Positions 1 to 9,830 of a stretch of DNA of 64,000 nt are shown one piece after another. Numbering within the stretch: position 1 is the first letter of the stretch; each line of letters starts with the position of its first letter. The notes under the pieces are model-generated. The model made no database searches, was not told the DNA's origin, and was given only the letters and a program-made list of their open reading frames with translations. This stretch comes from Tricholoma matsutake (lineage: Eukaryota > Basidiomycota > Agaricomycetes > Agaricales > Tricholomataceae): positions 3,720,001-3,784,000 of the forward strand of contig AP026540.1 in NCBI GenBank assembly GCA_026075535.2, in the 5' to 3' direction. Both the position numbers and the translations under genes were made by a program.

Positions 1-303
1 GAGAAATACCTAAGTTTGAGTTTGAGGGTATAAATACACTTTTATATTGGCAGCTAATAATTCTCCTGTGGCTCAACTGGTTAAGCACTTGTTTGGTTTG
101 TCATGTGATTCTTGATCATGAGTTCTAGAGTTCAATCCCTGCTCTGAACAAGTTTATTTTGTAGGTACTTTGTGAAATTCATGAAGTCTGAAGCACTTGA
201 AACTTGTAAGATATCTCAAATTGACTTTCCATTATGGTATGACTTTAGGGTACTGAGTCCCACTGGATTCCTCCAGGACTCTGTGGGGGAGTGTAAAGTT
301 CAG
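1..303 (+). mobile_element. Right arm of a non-coding TIR element (family A), truncated by window edge
   Basis: This stretch is the reverse complement of the left arm of the complete element at 40138-43354, so it is the right end of a family-A element that starts outside the window. It has a tRNA-like head, a body with repeated GTCC/ATTCC words, and the terminal motif GGGGGAGTGTAAAG followed by TTCAG. It interrupts the minus-strand retropepsin relic just after a residue run ending MLGGL. The predicted 8-bp target duplication would be 304-311 (ACCTCCCA); its partner lies outside the window and cannot be checked. Confidence 0.75.
69..139 (+). promoter_or_regulatory. tRNA-like Pol III internal promoter (box A/box B)
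   Basis: Box A-like TGGCTCAACTGG (69-80) and box B-like AGTTCAATCCC (129-139) are spaced about 50 bp apart, as in tRNA-derived SINE heads. Reading direction is towards the nearby element end. No complete cloverleaf is evident, so this is not called a tRNA gene. Confidence 0.6.
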
Positions 304-668
304 ACCTCCCAGCATCATCACTCCTTTCCACACAGCTTCTGAGGAAATGATAACTCCATTGGTGTCTTCTTGATGGTCTTCTGTGTTTGATTGCTCAGAA
401 TATTGATGTACACATTGTGCCGACCATTGTGCTGCTGTCAAATAGTGCACTGACATGCACAATCTCCCCATGTGGTCCTTTCAGTTGTAGTAGTTGTTTG
501 AATGGAACTTCATCTTTTCCTGGTTTCCATTGTCTGGGTACCAACATGTGTTCCACTGAGTACAGATCAATCAGGTTCTTATTGTGCTCATCATTAGCTA
601 CATTGGTTTTGGCCTTTGTGGTGTTTGTACACTCCACCTCTTCTATTTGTGCACTTGGGGCTGCCTGC
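304..668 (-). pseudogene. Retropepsin-like protease fragment of a gag/protease retroelement gene
   Basis: Minus-strand frame reading from 668 to 304 includes HVSALFDSSTMVGTMC and ISSEAVWKGVMMLGG. These resemble the aspartic-protease region of Agaricomycete retroelement gag-like genes, in which ALFDDGAMVGAMC-type motifs are common; here the catalytic neighbourhood reads FDSS. The segment continues in frame from the gag relic at 2594-3864 if the element at 669-2585 and one copy of its 8-bp duplication are removed. It is cut again at 303 by a second element. Membership of a Ty3/gypsy-type element is inferred. Confidence 0.65.
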
Positions 669-903
669 GTAAACTTTGCACTCCCCCCTGTATTCCTATC
701 AGAGTCCTAGGAGTCCGAGTTTTCCAATAAGAGTCCAATCGGAATCCAATAGGAGTCCTACTAGTCTGACACTAGTCCTAGTAGTCCGATCAGAATGAAA
801 TTCCTAGTAAAGTCCTATGCAATTCCAACATGAAGTCGGACTACCACATTTATAACTTGGTGAAAATTTCCCCAAGTGCTTACAAAATAAATGGGTAAAG
901 CAG

Positions 904-971
904 GGATTGAACCATGGACCATGGGATGTAAGTCACACAATGACTAAACAAGCACTCAACCAGTTGAGCCA
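904..971 (-). promoter_or_regulatory. tRNA-like Pol III head, left arm of element 669-2585
   Basis: On the minus strand, box A-like TGGCTCAACTGG (971-960) precedes box B-like GGTTCAATCC (913-904). It points to the left terminus. It is the same head type as at 69-139, 33188-33246 and 40330-40400. Confidence 0.6.
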
Positions 972-1074
972 CAGGAGAATTATTAAATATGTAATACAAA
1001 GTTCATTTAATGCACTTAGGGATAGTTCACATATTTTAACCTCCCTCATGAGAGCTCGAAAAAAATTGATGAAC

Positions 1075-1235
1075 CCTCGCAAAGACACGAGGAACCAATA
1101 TAACTAATATAGATTAAAAAAATACCCCCCGACACAAATGCAAGGGGGAGACAATTAATTATATATTTAAAATTCTACAAAAACAAAAAAAACCACCCCC
1201 CCCATTTTGTGGGGGAGGGGGAGGGGGTGGTGGTG
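1075..1235. repeat. Array of three GC hairpins with T-runs on the minus strand
   Basis: Three inverted repeats occur in succession: CCCTCG...CGAGG (near 1075-1095), CCCCCC...GGGGG (near 1125-1152) and CCACCCCCC...GGGGG (near 1190-1235). The loops are A/T-rich. On the minus strand the second and third are followed by T-runs, giving terminator-like hairpin-plus-T modules. Equivalent arrays sit at the same relative place in the other family-A elements. Confidence 0.7.
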
Positions 1236-1287
1236 CATTGTGTTTCGGTGTGGAGGTGGTGACATGGCCATTAGCACCCGTTCCACC

Positions 1288-1466
1288 CTACGAGCAAAGC
1301 TTGCAGCGGTGGGGTTTTGGTGCTGGGGCACTGTCTCCTTCTCGTAGACCCCACAATCCACCCCATGAGCAGATGCTCATGGCAGTGGCATGGTGTCCCC
1401 CGTGCATCCCTCGTCGTCATTCCACCCACCGTCCACCCCACGAGCAGTTGCTCGCAAGGCTGGTGG
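1288..1466. repeat. Three GAGCA palindrome modules (type B)
   Basis: CGAGCAAAGCTTGC, TGAGCAGATGCTCA and CGAGCAGTTGCTCG, each flanked by CCACC on the left and GGTGG-like sequence on the right, giving a nested stem. The stem bases differ between copies but remain complementary. Confidence 0.75.
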
Positions 1467-1746
1467 TGAGTGGTGTGTCGTTCGCAGTGCCATCTCGTTG
1501 TCCCCACCCCCTCATCGTCCCTTGCCACCCTCATCTCATCCGGTGCTGGTGCCCGTCGCCTTCCCCTCATCTCTCCCTCCCCCATCTTATCTCCCCCTCC
1601 ACCCTCTCATCTCCCCTCCCTGTCATTGTTGTTGTTGTTGTCACTTCCTCATCTCCCTCCCCATCCCTCTTCATCTCCATGGGTGTTCGTGGTGGGGCCC
1701 TGGCAGTATCATCGGGGTCGTCTTGTGTCCCTCCACTGTTACCAAC

Positions 1747-1967
1747 AGCTTAGAACCTAGAAGATGAAAGAAAAACAGTTAGTGTAAACTCAAAGTCAAA
1801 GGGAAAAAAAAAAACTTGCTTAGGGCCCAGTCCATCCATCCATCCGTCATTACCCTGTAGTTTAGGACCTAAAAAACAAAAGAAAGATGTTAGTTAGTTT
1901 AGAAAACAAGAAAAGAATGAAAAAAAAACTTACCATAGCCCAAACGATGATTCCATCATTTGGGCCA
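1747..1967 (-). other. Two intron-like modules and one GCCCAAA palindrome (type C)
   Basis: On the minus strand 1933-1869 has GTAAGT at its start, an ACTAACTAAC branch-like motif, a pyrimidine tract and TTTTTTAG at its end: a 65-bp sequence indistinguishable by eye from a basidiomycete intron. A second unit (about 1827-1755) has GCAAGT, CACTAACT and TTCTAG, so it would be a GC-AG intron. The palindrome GCCCAAACGATG/CATCATTTGGGC (1938-1965) lies immediately before the first splice-donor-like site. No ORF surrounds them, so splicing is unproven. Confidence 0.55.
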
Positions 1968-2201
1968 CTTGTATCCATTGATGGCTGTTGGCCCCTCTTG
2001 ACGGCACGGGAGTGGGAGTGGGAGTGGGAATGGTGGTGATGGTGGTTGAGGTGGGGAGGCGGCCATGGTCGTTGTCATTGGTGGTGGTGGTGGTGGGAGA
2101 ATGATAAGCTGGCAGGTGTGGTGATGCAGCTATGTGCTTTGTCATCACACCCACGGGAACGGTATGTAGTGCAGTACGAGCACATACCTTCAATGACTAC
2201 T

Positions 2202-2267
2202 TAGTGTAGTGGTCTTGTTGTTACTGTAAGTTTATGTAATCATATTAGAGCTCTGGGGTTCAATTCT
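2202..2267 (+). promoter_or_regulatory. tRNA-like Pol III head, right arm of element 669-2585
   Basis: Box A-like TAGTGTAGTGG (2202-2212) and box B-like GGTTCAATTCT (2257-2267), pointing to the right terminus. It belongs to a second head type shared with 42901-42962. Confidence 0.55.
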
Positions 2268-2593
2268 GCCATGCATGTCTACTTTTTCTACTATTACTAA
2301 GCAATGCTGCTGTCATTCCTATCGGAATCCTATGTTGTCCGATGTCTCTGTATAACCTCGGAATATTCCTATGTGATTCCTATGGTCAGAAACTCCTAGG
2401 AAATTCCGATGGTCCAATCAGATTCTGATTGGACTGCATTGGATTGGACTAGGACTGAACCTGCCATTTCATGTCAATTTGGCTGGTGAAAATGACACTG
2501 GAATATGGTTGGATTCCAATTGGACTCTGATCGGAATCATCGGAATCATCAGATTCCTATAGGAATATGGGGGGGAGTGTAAAGACTGCCTGC

Positions 2594-3864
2594 TCTCCTT
2601 CTAGGTGGATGGCCCTTCCCCATTTTCCTGCTGAATATTGTCCTTGAATCCTGCAGAGTGCATCCACCCAAAGTCATCTTGGTTCATGATGATGAAGTTG
2701 ACAGCGCTTGGCATGGATCTGCCATACCCAAGGATGGTTCCACATATGCTTCTCCACTGCCTCTCCCTGAATGGTACCTGCTTGTTTGCACAGTTTGCAT
2801 GCATATGACCCGACTTTCCACAGACATAGCATTCCCCCAGACCAGGTGGTACACCTCTGGGGAGTGGAAAGCCTGTGATTTCATTGACCTTTTGATTGGC
2901 TCCAAAGGTGGCAAGCCAGGCATAACACTAGTTGCAGTAGTTGTTGACTCCCACTTGCATGTTTGGTTGCATGGGGAATGCAGCAATGCGTGCATGTATA
3001 GCTGCCTTCTGTGCTTCTGTGGAGGGGGTTTGAGCAATGATGTTGGTGGCAGGGAATAGGTTTACCCATCCCCCACCTCCAGTGCTGAATGGGTAAGATG
3101 TGGAGGTTCATGGAGCATGCATTGTTCTGGTTGGGTCCAGCAGCCAGCTGCAATGGTTGTTCTGTTCATTTGGTGTCTGATTCTGGTGGTGGGTGATGCA
3201 GAAGTGACGCTGTGGTTTCAGTGAGATTCAAGGCTTGTGAACCATGCATTGTTGGCTTTGTCCCATTCCTGCTCTTTCTTCTCCTTCACTTCCTCCTTTT
3301 TCACCCAGTCTCTTAGAGTGTCATGTCAATAGCCTTTATCTCTGCACACAACACCTCCCATGTTCCGATGCTGCCACTGATTTTCTCCTTGAAGATTTTG
3401 GGCAAGTTGTCATGTACTCCAGTAAGTGAGCTTCTAGTTTTCTCGATACCAGTGCATTTGGCTAAATCCAGGGCCTTCTCTGTGAAGACAATGTGGCTCC
3501 ATGCATCCTGTCCCCCATAAGCTACTGTGGCCACCAAGGGTCTCTTATCTAGTCTCAGTTCTGATAGCTCCCTCTCCAAATCTGCTGGTGACTTCTTCAC
3601 TTTCTGTACACCCAGGAAGCATGTCTTGAACACAGCTTTGAGATTCTCCCAGGTTGGCTTGGTGGTTGGGGTATCTTGGTTTGTGTACCATTCTTCTGCT
3701 GGTCAGTCAGTTTTCAGGTAGTCCCCAAAGGCTTTGACAAGAGCAGCATTTGAGGTGACATGTGATTCATGCATGGCACAGTTGAACTTATTGAGGAAGT
3801 CCATGGGCTGTTGTTTATTGCCCCCATCACCACTAAAGAAGTCGATTGATGTGCTAGATGCCAT
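2594..3864 (-). pseudogene. Retroelement Gag relic with CCHC zinc knuckle
   Basis: Reading begins at an ATG at 3864 (MASSTSIDFFSGDG) and continues through gag-like stretches such as PMDFLNKFNCAMHES and a segment with AYGGQDAWSHIVFTEKALD. Near the end it shows CYVCGKSGHMHANC, a CX2CX4HX4C knuckle that would bind nucleic acid. Several stops and frame changes break it. It joins the protease relic at 304-668 across the TIR insertion. No LTR could be assigned to it with confidence. Confidence 0.6.
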
Positions 3865-4297
3865 GATCGGAGGCAATGGGGATCGCAAAGGTGCTGATAA
3901 GGGAGTTGGTGAGGGCAGTGGTGGTTGTGTGGTTAGATCTGGTATGCTAGGTGTTGGGGAGTGTATGGTTCTTGGTATAGTCCACTTGACTGTGCTAGCC
4001 AGGTTCTCAGTGTTGTCTAATTCAGATAGAGGAAAACTCAGGCTCTTGCTAGTGTTCTCTGATGAAACTTAAAATGTGGCAACAGTGGGGGTTGCTCCAG
4101 CTGGTGCAAAGCGGTTGTTTACTCGAGGTTGTGTCTGCCAACAAGCCAGGATTGGCATTGATTGTCAGTGAGTTGATGAGTGTTTGAGAGATGTGGAGTT
4201 ATGGTGGATAGTGGTTTATGGTTATGGTTTGCAGTTTATGGTTTACAGTTTATGGATGCAGTTTATGGTGGCAGAGCTGTGTTAAAGTGCGAAGGAC
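3865..4297. other. Gene-free stretch upstream of the Gag relic
   Basis: No coding potential was recognised. The right part (about 4195-4275) has a loose repeat of GTTTATGG/GTTTGCAG words. It may be leader or LTR remnant of the minus-strand element whose gag follows. Confidence 0.4.
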
Positions 4298-4673
4298 TGT
4301 AATGGGACTAGCGGGGACTCAGGGGGGTGCCCTGTGTGTTTCTCCTATTTTTTACATTTGTCCTATATTTTTCCTCGCTTCATTTCCTTCTATTCTTCAT
4401 TTTCTATGTTTTTTCCTTATTTTATTACTAATTTCCCTTTCTATCACATTTGTGCATGTTGACAATTTTATATTTAGAGGTGGAACACCCCTTCCAACAT
4501 CTACCCCTTGGTATGATGTCATTTGGTGGCCTTGATCTGCCTATCTCCACCTTTTCCATTTCTAGATTATTATTCGATTTTTGCAGTCTTCACATATACT
4601 GGGCATTGGCAAAGGGGTCCTCAGAGTTTTCTCTTCAGATTTCCCTTTGCTAGAGGCTGAGGTTGCCCTTATA
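4298..4673 (+). mobile_element. Solo LTR (same family as 41782-42207)
   Basis: Begins TGTAATGGGACTAG and ends GGTTGCCCTTATA. It is closely similar along its length to the solo LTR at 41782-42207, whose 5-bp target duplication is clear. Here the flanks do not match (AGGAC and GATAA), so the target duplication has decayed or the copy was rearranged. It sits next to a gag relic but no primer-binding site adjoins it. Confidence 0.65.
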
Positions 4674-4948
4674 GATAAGAGCACAACCCCCTACCCTCAC
4701 TACAAAAGCAAGATGGTGGAGTTGTTTTTTCTGTCTCATTCTATTTTTTTTTCTTTTTTTCTTAGCAACACCACTGCGAGCAACTGCTTGCAGGGTGTTG
4801 ATGTAATTAGATTTATTGAATATATAATACAATTTAGTTACACTTGAAAAGAAAGCAGAAAGACCAGTCAAAACTGGTCCTATTCAGTTCAGTTGTGGTC
4901 TTGCTACTTTAGGCAACTGTTTGGACTGAACTGGACCCTTAAACACTA
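4674..4948 (-). mobile_element. Right end of a non-autonomous hAT-like element
   Basis: The right end reads inward TAGTGTTTAAGGGTCCAGTT, close to the TIR of the element at 44823-46379, and internal sequence near 4775-4800 (a GAGCA-type palindrome) matches that element's left part in reverse. Gypsy 1 inserted directly over its edge. The left end was not found. Confidence 0.55.
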
Positions 4949-4950
4949 GC

Positions 4951-5505
4951 TGTTAAGTTCTGAGTCGGGAAAGGGACGTTGGATTTCTGGTCATACCCAG
5001 ATGGTAGGAGTTGAAAGGGAAGAGTCAGATAGGAGCAGGATTCCAGTGGAAATCCAAGGCGAGGTTGGAACAGAAAGGACTTGGCTTCAGCTTGTAAGAA
5101 GCTGCACCCTTCTCCTTGTCAAGTGTCCTGATTTCAGATAAGGTGAGAAGGGAGGATTGGAGGATCAGAGGATTTCTGGAGAGGATGAGTAAAAGTCTTG
5201 AGGAAGACTTAAGAGAGACAAATGGAGTGAAGATAGAGTTGGATTAATTGGGTGACTTTGTTGATTTACAAACTGGAAATACAGAATGAAAGTAGCTAGC
5301 TTAAATAGTAAGATCGGAGTTTCCGAGGCTGTGGTAATATGAAAACCAGCTTCCAAGGCAAATCCTGCCAATGTTTCACCTAATTGGAAATGAGGGAATT
5401 TTGCCTCTAGGCAGTGCTGCTGATAGGAGGTGGGCTGTGATGCAAGGTGGCTGGGAAGGGGGCAGAAAACGATTGGAAATCCGGTCGGGAGAATCAGTCT
5501 TGACA
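4951..5505 (-). repeat. Gypsy 1 3' LTR
   Basis: 555 bp, TG...CA termini, the same length as the partner at 13285-13839, with scattered substitutions. Confidence 0.92.
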
Positions 5506-5640
5506 GTATTTCCCCCTTAGTGCCAAGCCTACGAGGCATGTGAAGGTTTGAATCCCAATTGGGTATGTTGATTTTGATGTTGATGGGTTCCCAGGTTTTT
5601 CTTCAACCACCACCACTCCCCCTCACTCCCTTCGACAAAG

Positions 5641-6473
5641 ATGTCCACTGTCCCCTCATATGCGGAAAAGATAGCAGCCATCAAGGCCCAGCAGGAGCAA
5701 TTGATGGAGGAGCTCCAGTTGGAAGAAGAGGCCAGGGAAGCTGAGGAGCGCCAAGCAGCAGAGGAGGCTGCCAAAGTGGAGGTGGCTAGGGTGGAGGCCA
5801 AGAAAAAGGCTGTGGAGGAGGAACGGAAGAAAACTGCTGCCGCTAAGAGGGCAGCAAAGAAGCGGAAAGCCAGAGAAGTGGAGCCTGAAGAGGCTGAAGG
5901 GAGCTCCCCCCCCCCAAGAAGAAGGCAAAAGGAAAGGCAAGGGTGGAGGTGTCCAAAGCTGAAGTGCCTGTGTAGCTACAAGCTGCTATTTTGTGCAAAA
6001 GGTGAATCATGTTTTATTCTTGTTGCCCTTGTATGCTGACTCCTAGTAGATGTTTAAGTCAAAAGTTGTCGTGTTTCCGGATGGGAACCTGGGGTTGGGC
6101 CTGCGAGCCCTGCACAAAGGCAAAGCCCAAGTGCGAAGAGGTGGTGTGGGAGGGGCAGGTGTTGCAGGTGGGACCCAGGCTAGGGGAGAACAAGGGAGTG
6201 ATGGAGTTGCTTAGGGAGTTGGTGGGGGCGGTAAAGGGGGTGAAGAAAGAAATGCAGGAGCTCCAGGAGCTCTGGGTTATAAGCGAGGGTGTGATCGGCA
6301 TTCAAGAAACAATGTCAGACATTCTAGTGGCGTTGGATCTGGAGTGGAACCAGGAGTCTGAGGAGGAAGAGGACAAAGAAGAAGAGGGCGAAGAGGAGGA
6401 GGAGTTAGAGGTACAAGGGGAGCTTCTGGGACTCGCCAATGAAGCAGGGGGTGAGGGAGTGGGGGAGGTGTAG
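5641..6473 (+). pseudogene. Antisense ORF pair in gypsy 1: coiled-coil plus cysteine-cluster protein
   Basis: The first part (5641-5930) encodes a Glu/Lys/Arg/Ala-rich predicted coiled coil ending in a basic stretch after a run of ten C bases. A later frame (about 6050-6473) encodes ACEPCTKAKPKCEE (CX2CX6C, resembling half of a Zn2Cys6 cluster), a leucine-rich helix and an acidic tail. A plausible intron joins them: GTGAAT donor at 6001, GCTGACT branch-like motif and CTAG acceptor. A frame slip at the C-run and a TAG break the reading. It runs opposite to pol, between the chromodomain and the 3' LTR. I recall similar cysteine-cluster ORFs in Agaricomycete gene sets, but its function is unknown. 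Confidence 0.5.
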
Positions 6474-6563
6474 GGATTGGGCAGGGAATCCAGAGTTCTT
6501 TTAAAATTAATAATAATATTTTCTTTTTTGGATGGATGAGGATCTTGTTTTGAATGAAGGGCA

Positions 6564-6680
6564 TTAAGTGGAAAGAGGTCCGGGTTTCCAGGGGTAACAA
6601 GTGTGAAAGTCTGTAATGAGTTCCTGGGCGTGATCAAGTTCCATAGCTGGAAGCCAGGAGGTTTCTTCGTTGGTTCCTTG
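6564..6680 (-). pseudogene. C-terminal part of gypsy 1 chromodomain
   Basis: Encodes TNEETSWLPAMELDHAQEL, the second half of a chromodomain-like module. It is separated from its first half (7528-7610) by the solo LTR at 6686-7522. Chromodomains fused to integrase are thought to guide insertion into heterochromatin. Confidence 0.7.
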
Positions 6681-6685
6681 GTAAC

Positions 6686-7522
6686 TGTTAAGAACTGATC
6701 CTAGAAGGTATGTCAAAATCCAATCGGATGCTGCAGGTGATGATAGCGGAAGGTTGTCAGGTCGTGGCGGATTATGTGGAGGGGAAAATGGAAAGGACTT
6801 GGCTTCAGCTTGTAAGAAGCAGGGTGCTCTTATTCGACCAACATTGGAGAACCTGTTGAATCCAAATATACTGGAAGAGATGGCATTCACAGACATACTG
6901 TCTGATAGTGTCGAGCAGATGGATGATTGTGGTAAAGGCATGGATGAGGATTCTCTTGATGTTGGCACAGACAAGTCCTGTGTGCCCTTCACCTCGTCTG
7001 GTGTCCTAATTTCAAGACAAAGGTTTGGAGGTAGAAGCGGGGAAGTGCAGGTAAATGCAGGAAGGAGTATGGAGGGACTTGGGTTAGGTTCAGATGAGAT
7101 TAGAACTTTCAGAGAGAGACTAGAGGTCGAGTCAAATGGAGTTCAGACTCTTAGAGAACTGAGGTAGGAGTAGAAGGAGATTTAGATTGGCAGGTTAAAG
7201 TTGAGTCTATGTCGATATACAAACTGAGGATCAGAAGGTGAAACTAACTAAGCTTAAATACAGAATAAACATGGAACAGGAACAAAGACTGCAGCAGTGT
7301 CTCAACTGCATAGATAAATTACTTAGCGGGAGCATCTGTAGTCGAATTTGCAATAGAGACGGCAGCTGTGGGTGCTGTACAAGGCAGCCTGGTGCACAGC
7401 AGTGTGGGCAGTGCAAGGCAGCCAGGAATGAAAGCAGGAGGAGTAGACAAATGTTGGGTTTGACGTGTGGAAAAGGGTCAGATGGATGCGGGTTCTGATC
7501 GGGCGAGGAACAGCTCTTGACA
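6686..7522. mobile_element. Solo LTR inserted in gypsy 1 chromodomain
   Basis: 837 bp, begins TGTTAAGAACTGATCC and ends CTCTTGACA, with a perfect 5-bp duplication GTAAC (6681-6685 and 7523-7527). Its termini resemble the gypsy 1 LTR, so it belongs to a related but longer family. Internal recombination has removed the rest of the element. Confidence 0.88.
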
Positions 7523-7527
7523 GTAAC

Positions 7528-7610
7528 CTTCCCACCATACGAAATAGAGTAGCTTGCATTGATGGCTGTTGTCAATCTTTGAATCAAGGATTTCTGCAAT
7601 CTCGCACTCC
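7528..7610 (-). pseudogene. N-terminal part of gypsy 1 chromodomain
   Basis: Reads CEIAEILDSKIDNSH then LLYFVWWEGY, a recognisable chromodomain start (the YLVRW...GY core is here YFVWW...GY). Bounded by a solo LTR on one side and a MITE on the other. Confidence 0.7.
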
Positions 7611-8329
7611 TAGGGTGTAGCACAGGTGACACCATGGGTTTCACTGGCAACACCACACCTGTCACCTGTGACACCATACCTGTACAAACACCATACCTGC
7701 AGGTACAGGTTATAAGCACAGGTTTCGTATGGTGTTTCAAAACTACAGTAGCACTTGAGTAACATGGCATAAACTATGTGTAGCTAAAACAAAGATAAGA
7801 GGTAGCTATACTAGAAGGTTATCCAACTTTTCTATACTGCTTCAACACTTGAATCCACATATAAATTATGATATAATGTTCAATTCTTTTACAAATCATC
7901 TGTCAACCTTTTTTATCCATCATGAAGAACACAAAGAAACTAGTAATTTGTGGCATTCTAGCTAGGCAGAGTAGTTTTGGCATGAGAGGAACAATTTTTG
8001 GAAGGAACACTCAAGGTCACCATGCAAAATAACATCAGCTTCACTGAATATGTCATAAGATCCCACAGTACCAGGCAGATACATGTCTTAACAGAGTGTA
8101 ACAACAATTGATTCTCACAAAACTTGATAAAAATTCTTTTAACTCAAAGCAAAGAGCTCAGAAGAATTACCTGATATGAAATATATCACAACTCAAACCT
8201 GTGACAACCTGCAACACCATAAGTACAGGTGTGGTGTTGCCACAGGTACAGATATACAAACCCATACCCGCACCTGTGCTACCTGCAGGCAGAATACCAC
8301 AGGTTCACCTGTACCTGTGCTACACCCTA
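7611..8329. mobile_element. hAT-like MITE (719 bp) inserted in gypsy 1
   Basis: Both ends read inward TAGGGTGTAGCACAGGT. The 8-bp flanks are CGCACTCC (7603-7610) and TGTACTCC (8330-8337), differing by two C/T transitions. Removing it restores a sensible protein join in the integrase-chromodomain linker. Subterminal regions are packed with repeated GGTACAGG/ACACCTGT words, typical transposase-binding repeats. No ORF. Confidence 0.82.
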
Positions 8330-8337
8330 TGTACTCC

Positions 8338-9602
8338 AGTTCATTGTCTATAATGACCAGAGGAGGTGGAGGTTGAATATGATTAGGAATTGTGTTGGGA
8401 GTGTCTTCTTCTAGTTGGGAGAGATGGAATACTGGGTGGACACCCCAGAGGTGATCTGGTAGTCGAAGGGTAACTGAGTGGGTACCCAGATGGGCAATGA
8501 TCTTGAAAGAGCCATAGAACTTTTCTGAAAGCTTCTTGGAGGGTCTTGTAGTGCATAGGTGCTTGCCTTTGATGAAAGGGTAATCACCAATTTTGAAGTC
8601 AGGAGCGGGTGCCCAGTGTTTGTCTGCAGGACCTTGATAGTGCTTCTGTGCTTCTGTGAGTTGCTTCCGGAGTTCCTGGTGGAGATCATCAAGGTTGACC
8701 ACAAAATGGTGCACACATTGTGAGGCTAGTTCATGCTCTGGGAAAACTGTGATGTTCAGGTGGTAACCCTTGTTGGCGAAGAAGGGCAAAACTCTGGTGG
8801 AAGCTGAGGGAGCATTGTTGTATGCAAATTCCCCCAAGGGTAAAAGCTGGGACCAGTTGTCCTGTTGGTAGTTGCAGAAGATCCCCAAGTACTGTTTGAG
8901 GGTCTGGTTGAGGTGTTCAGTTTGTCCGTCGCCTTCTGGATGGTAACCTGAAGTGAAGTGGATTTTCATGTCCAGGGCTTGCCCAAGAGAGCAGAAGAAA
9001 TGGGAAATCAACTCAGAACCCCAGTCGCAGGTGACATGGGATGGAACACCATGTTTGGAGAAGATGTGCATGACAAAGAGATTAGTGAGTTCTTGTGCCA
9101 TGATTTCGTTTACTGTGGGGATGAAAATACCCTGTTTGGAGAGTTGGTCTACAATGACTAGGATGGCAGTGTGACCATTGGAGTCTAGTAACTGTTTGAT
9201 GAAGTCCATGGAAATTGAGTTCCAAGGCCTTTCTGAGACCGGAAGTTGCTTCAGAAATCTGTAGTGTTTGTGTCAGGGTGATTTGGAGTGTTTGCAGGTA
9301 GTGCAAGACTTGCAAAAGTTTTGCACAAAGGTGCAGAGGTTGGGCCAAACATGTTCCCATTGGATAAGCTGAAGAGTCTTGTTTTGCCCATAGTGACCTG
9401 AGAGGATGTGGTCATGCCTGTATTGTAAGACTTTAAGATGGAGGTCTGCGGCATCTGGAACATAAATCCGGTCGAAGTGGCAGAGAAGTCTGCTGTCATC
9501 TAGAGACCAATTTGGGGTGGATGGTGAAGGAAGGTGTGAGGAGGAGATGGGGTCAAGAGGGAGTGAAGATCGGATATTGTTGTGGAGTTTTTCAACATCC
9601 AT
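8338..9602 (-). pseudogene. Gypsy 1 integrase
   Basis: The zinc-binding part (HDHILSGHYGQNK ... CKSCTTCKHSK) is at 9273-9420 and the catalytic core follows. Asp in VIVDQLSK, Asp in VTCDWGSEL and Glu in GDGQTEHLNQ mark the DDE triad. The C-terminal part has the LPDHLWGVHPVFHLS motif usual before a chromodomain. A TGA separates the zinc-binding part from the core. The enzyme would insert element cDNA into the genome; this copy is dead. Confidence 0.85.
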
Positions 9603-9830
9603 GAGAACAGCTTGATGGATGATAGGAGTAGCAAGGAAAGTGGCTCAGAGAGAGGATGTGAGTTGTTCTTGAGTAAAGACTGGATGGAAATTGCTCGGAT
9701 TTACCGAGGTGAAGTCGCTATTTCCCCCTTTGCAGTAGACATCCCAGCATCTAGTGAGCACATCAGGTTTAGCCCCTAGTTTACAAGGGCGGAAGCAGAT
9801 GGCAAGGTTGAACTGTGAAAGGTATTCTGA

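Larger units (their letters stand above)
669..2585. mobile_element. Complete non-coding TIR element, family A (1917 bp)
   Basis: Flanked by a perfect 8-bp duplication CTGCCTGC (661-668 and 2586-2593). The ends are inverted: CTTTGCACTCCCCCC inward from the left and CTTTACACTCCCCCCC inward from the right. Removing the element rejoins the minus-strand gag and protease relics in frame, which independently supports insertion. Both arms carry a Pol III-like head directed outward. The core has GC hairpins, three GAGCA palindromes, CT-rich runs and two intron-like modules. No credible ORF is present. Its length nearly equals the net length of the element at 32927-43816 once nested insertions are removed (about 1900 bp). 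The 8-bp duplication is compatible with a hAT-like transposase, but the termini are not canonical, so the superfamily is uncertain. Confidence 0.85.

Noticed and set aside
69..139. tRNA gene calls at this and the six other box A/box B sites
   Set aside because: Boxes are present, but I could not fold a full cloverleaf and all sites sit at equivalent places in repeated elements, so they are tRNA-derived heads and not tRNA genes.
1238..1753. Open frame of 171 codons, Pro/His/Ser/Arg-rich
   Set aside because: Low-complexity CCACC/CATCTCC repeats and palindromes create long frames on both strands; no domain and no copy conservation of the frame.
4298..4673. 5' LTR of the minus-strand gag relic
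   Set aside because: No primer-binding site adjoins it and its relatives are solo insertions with their own duplications.
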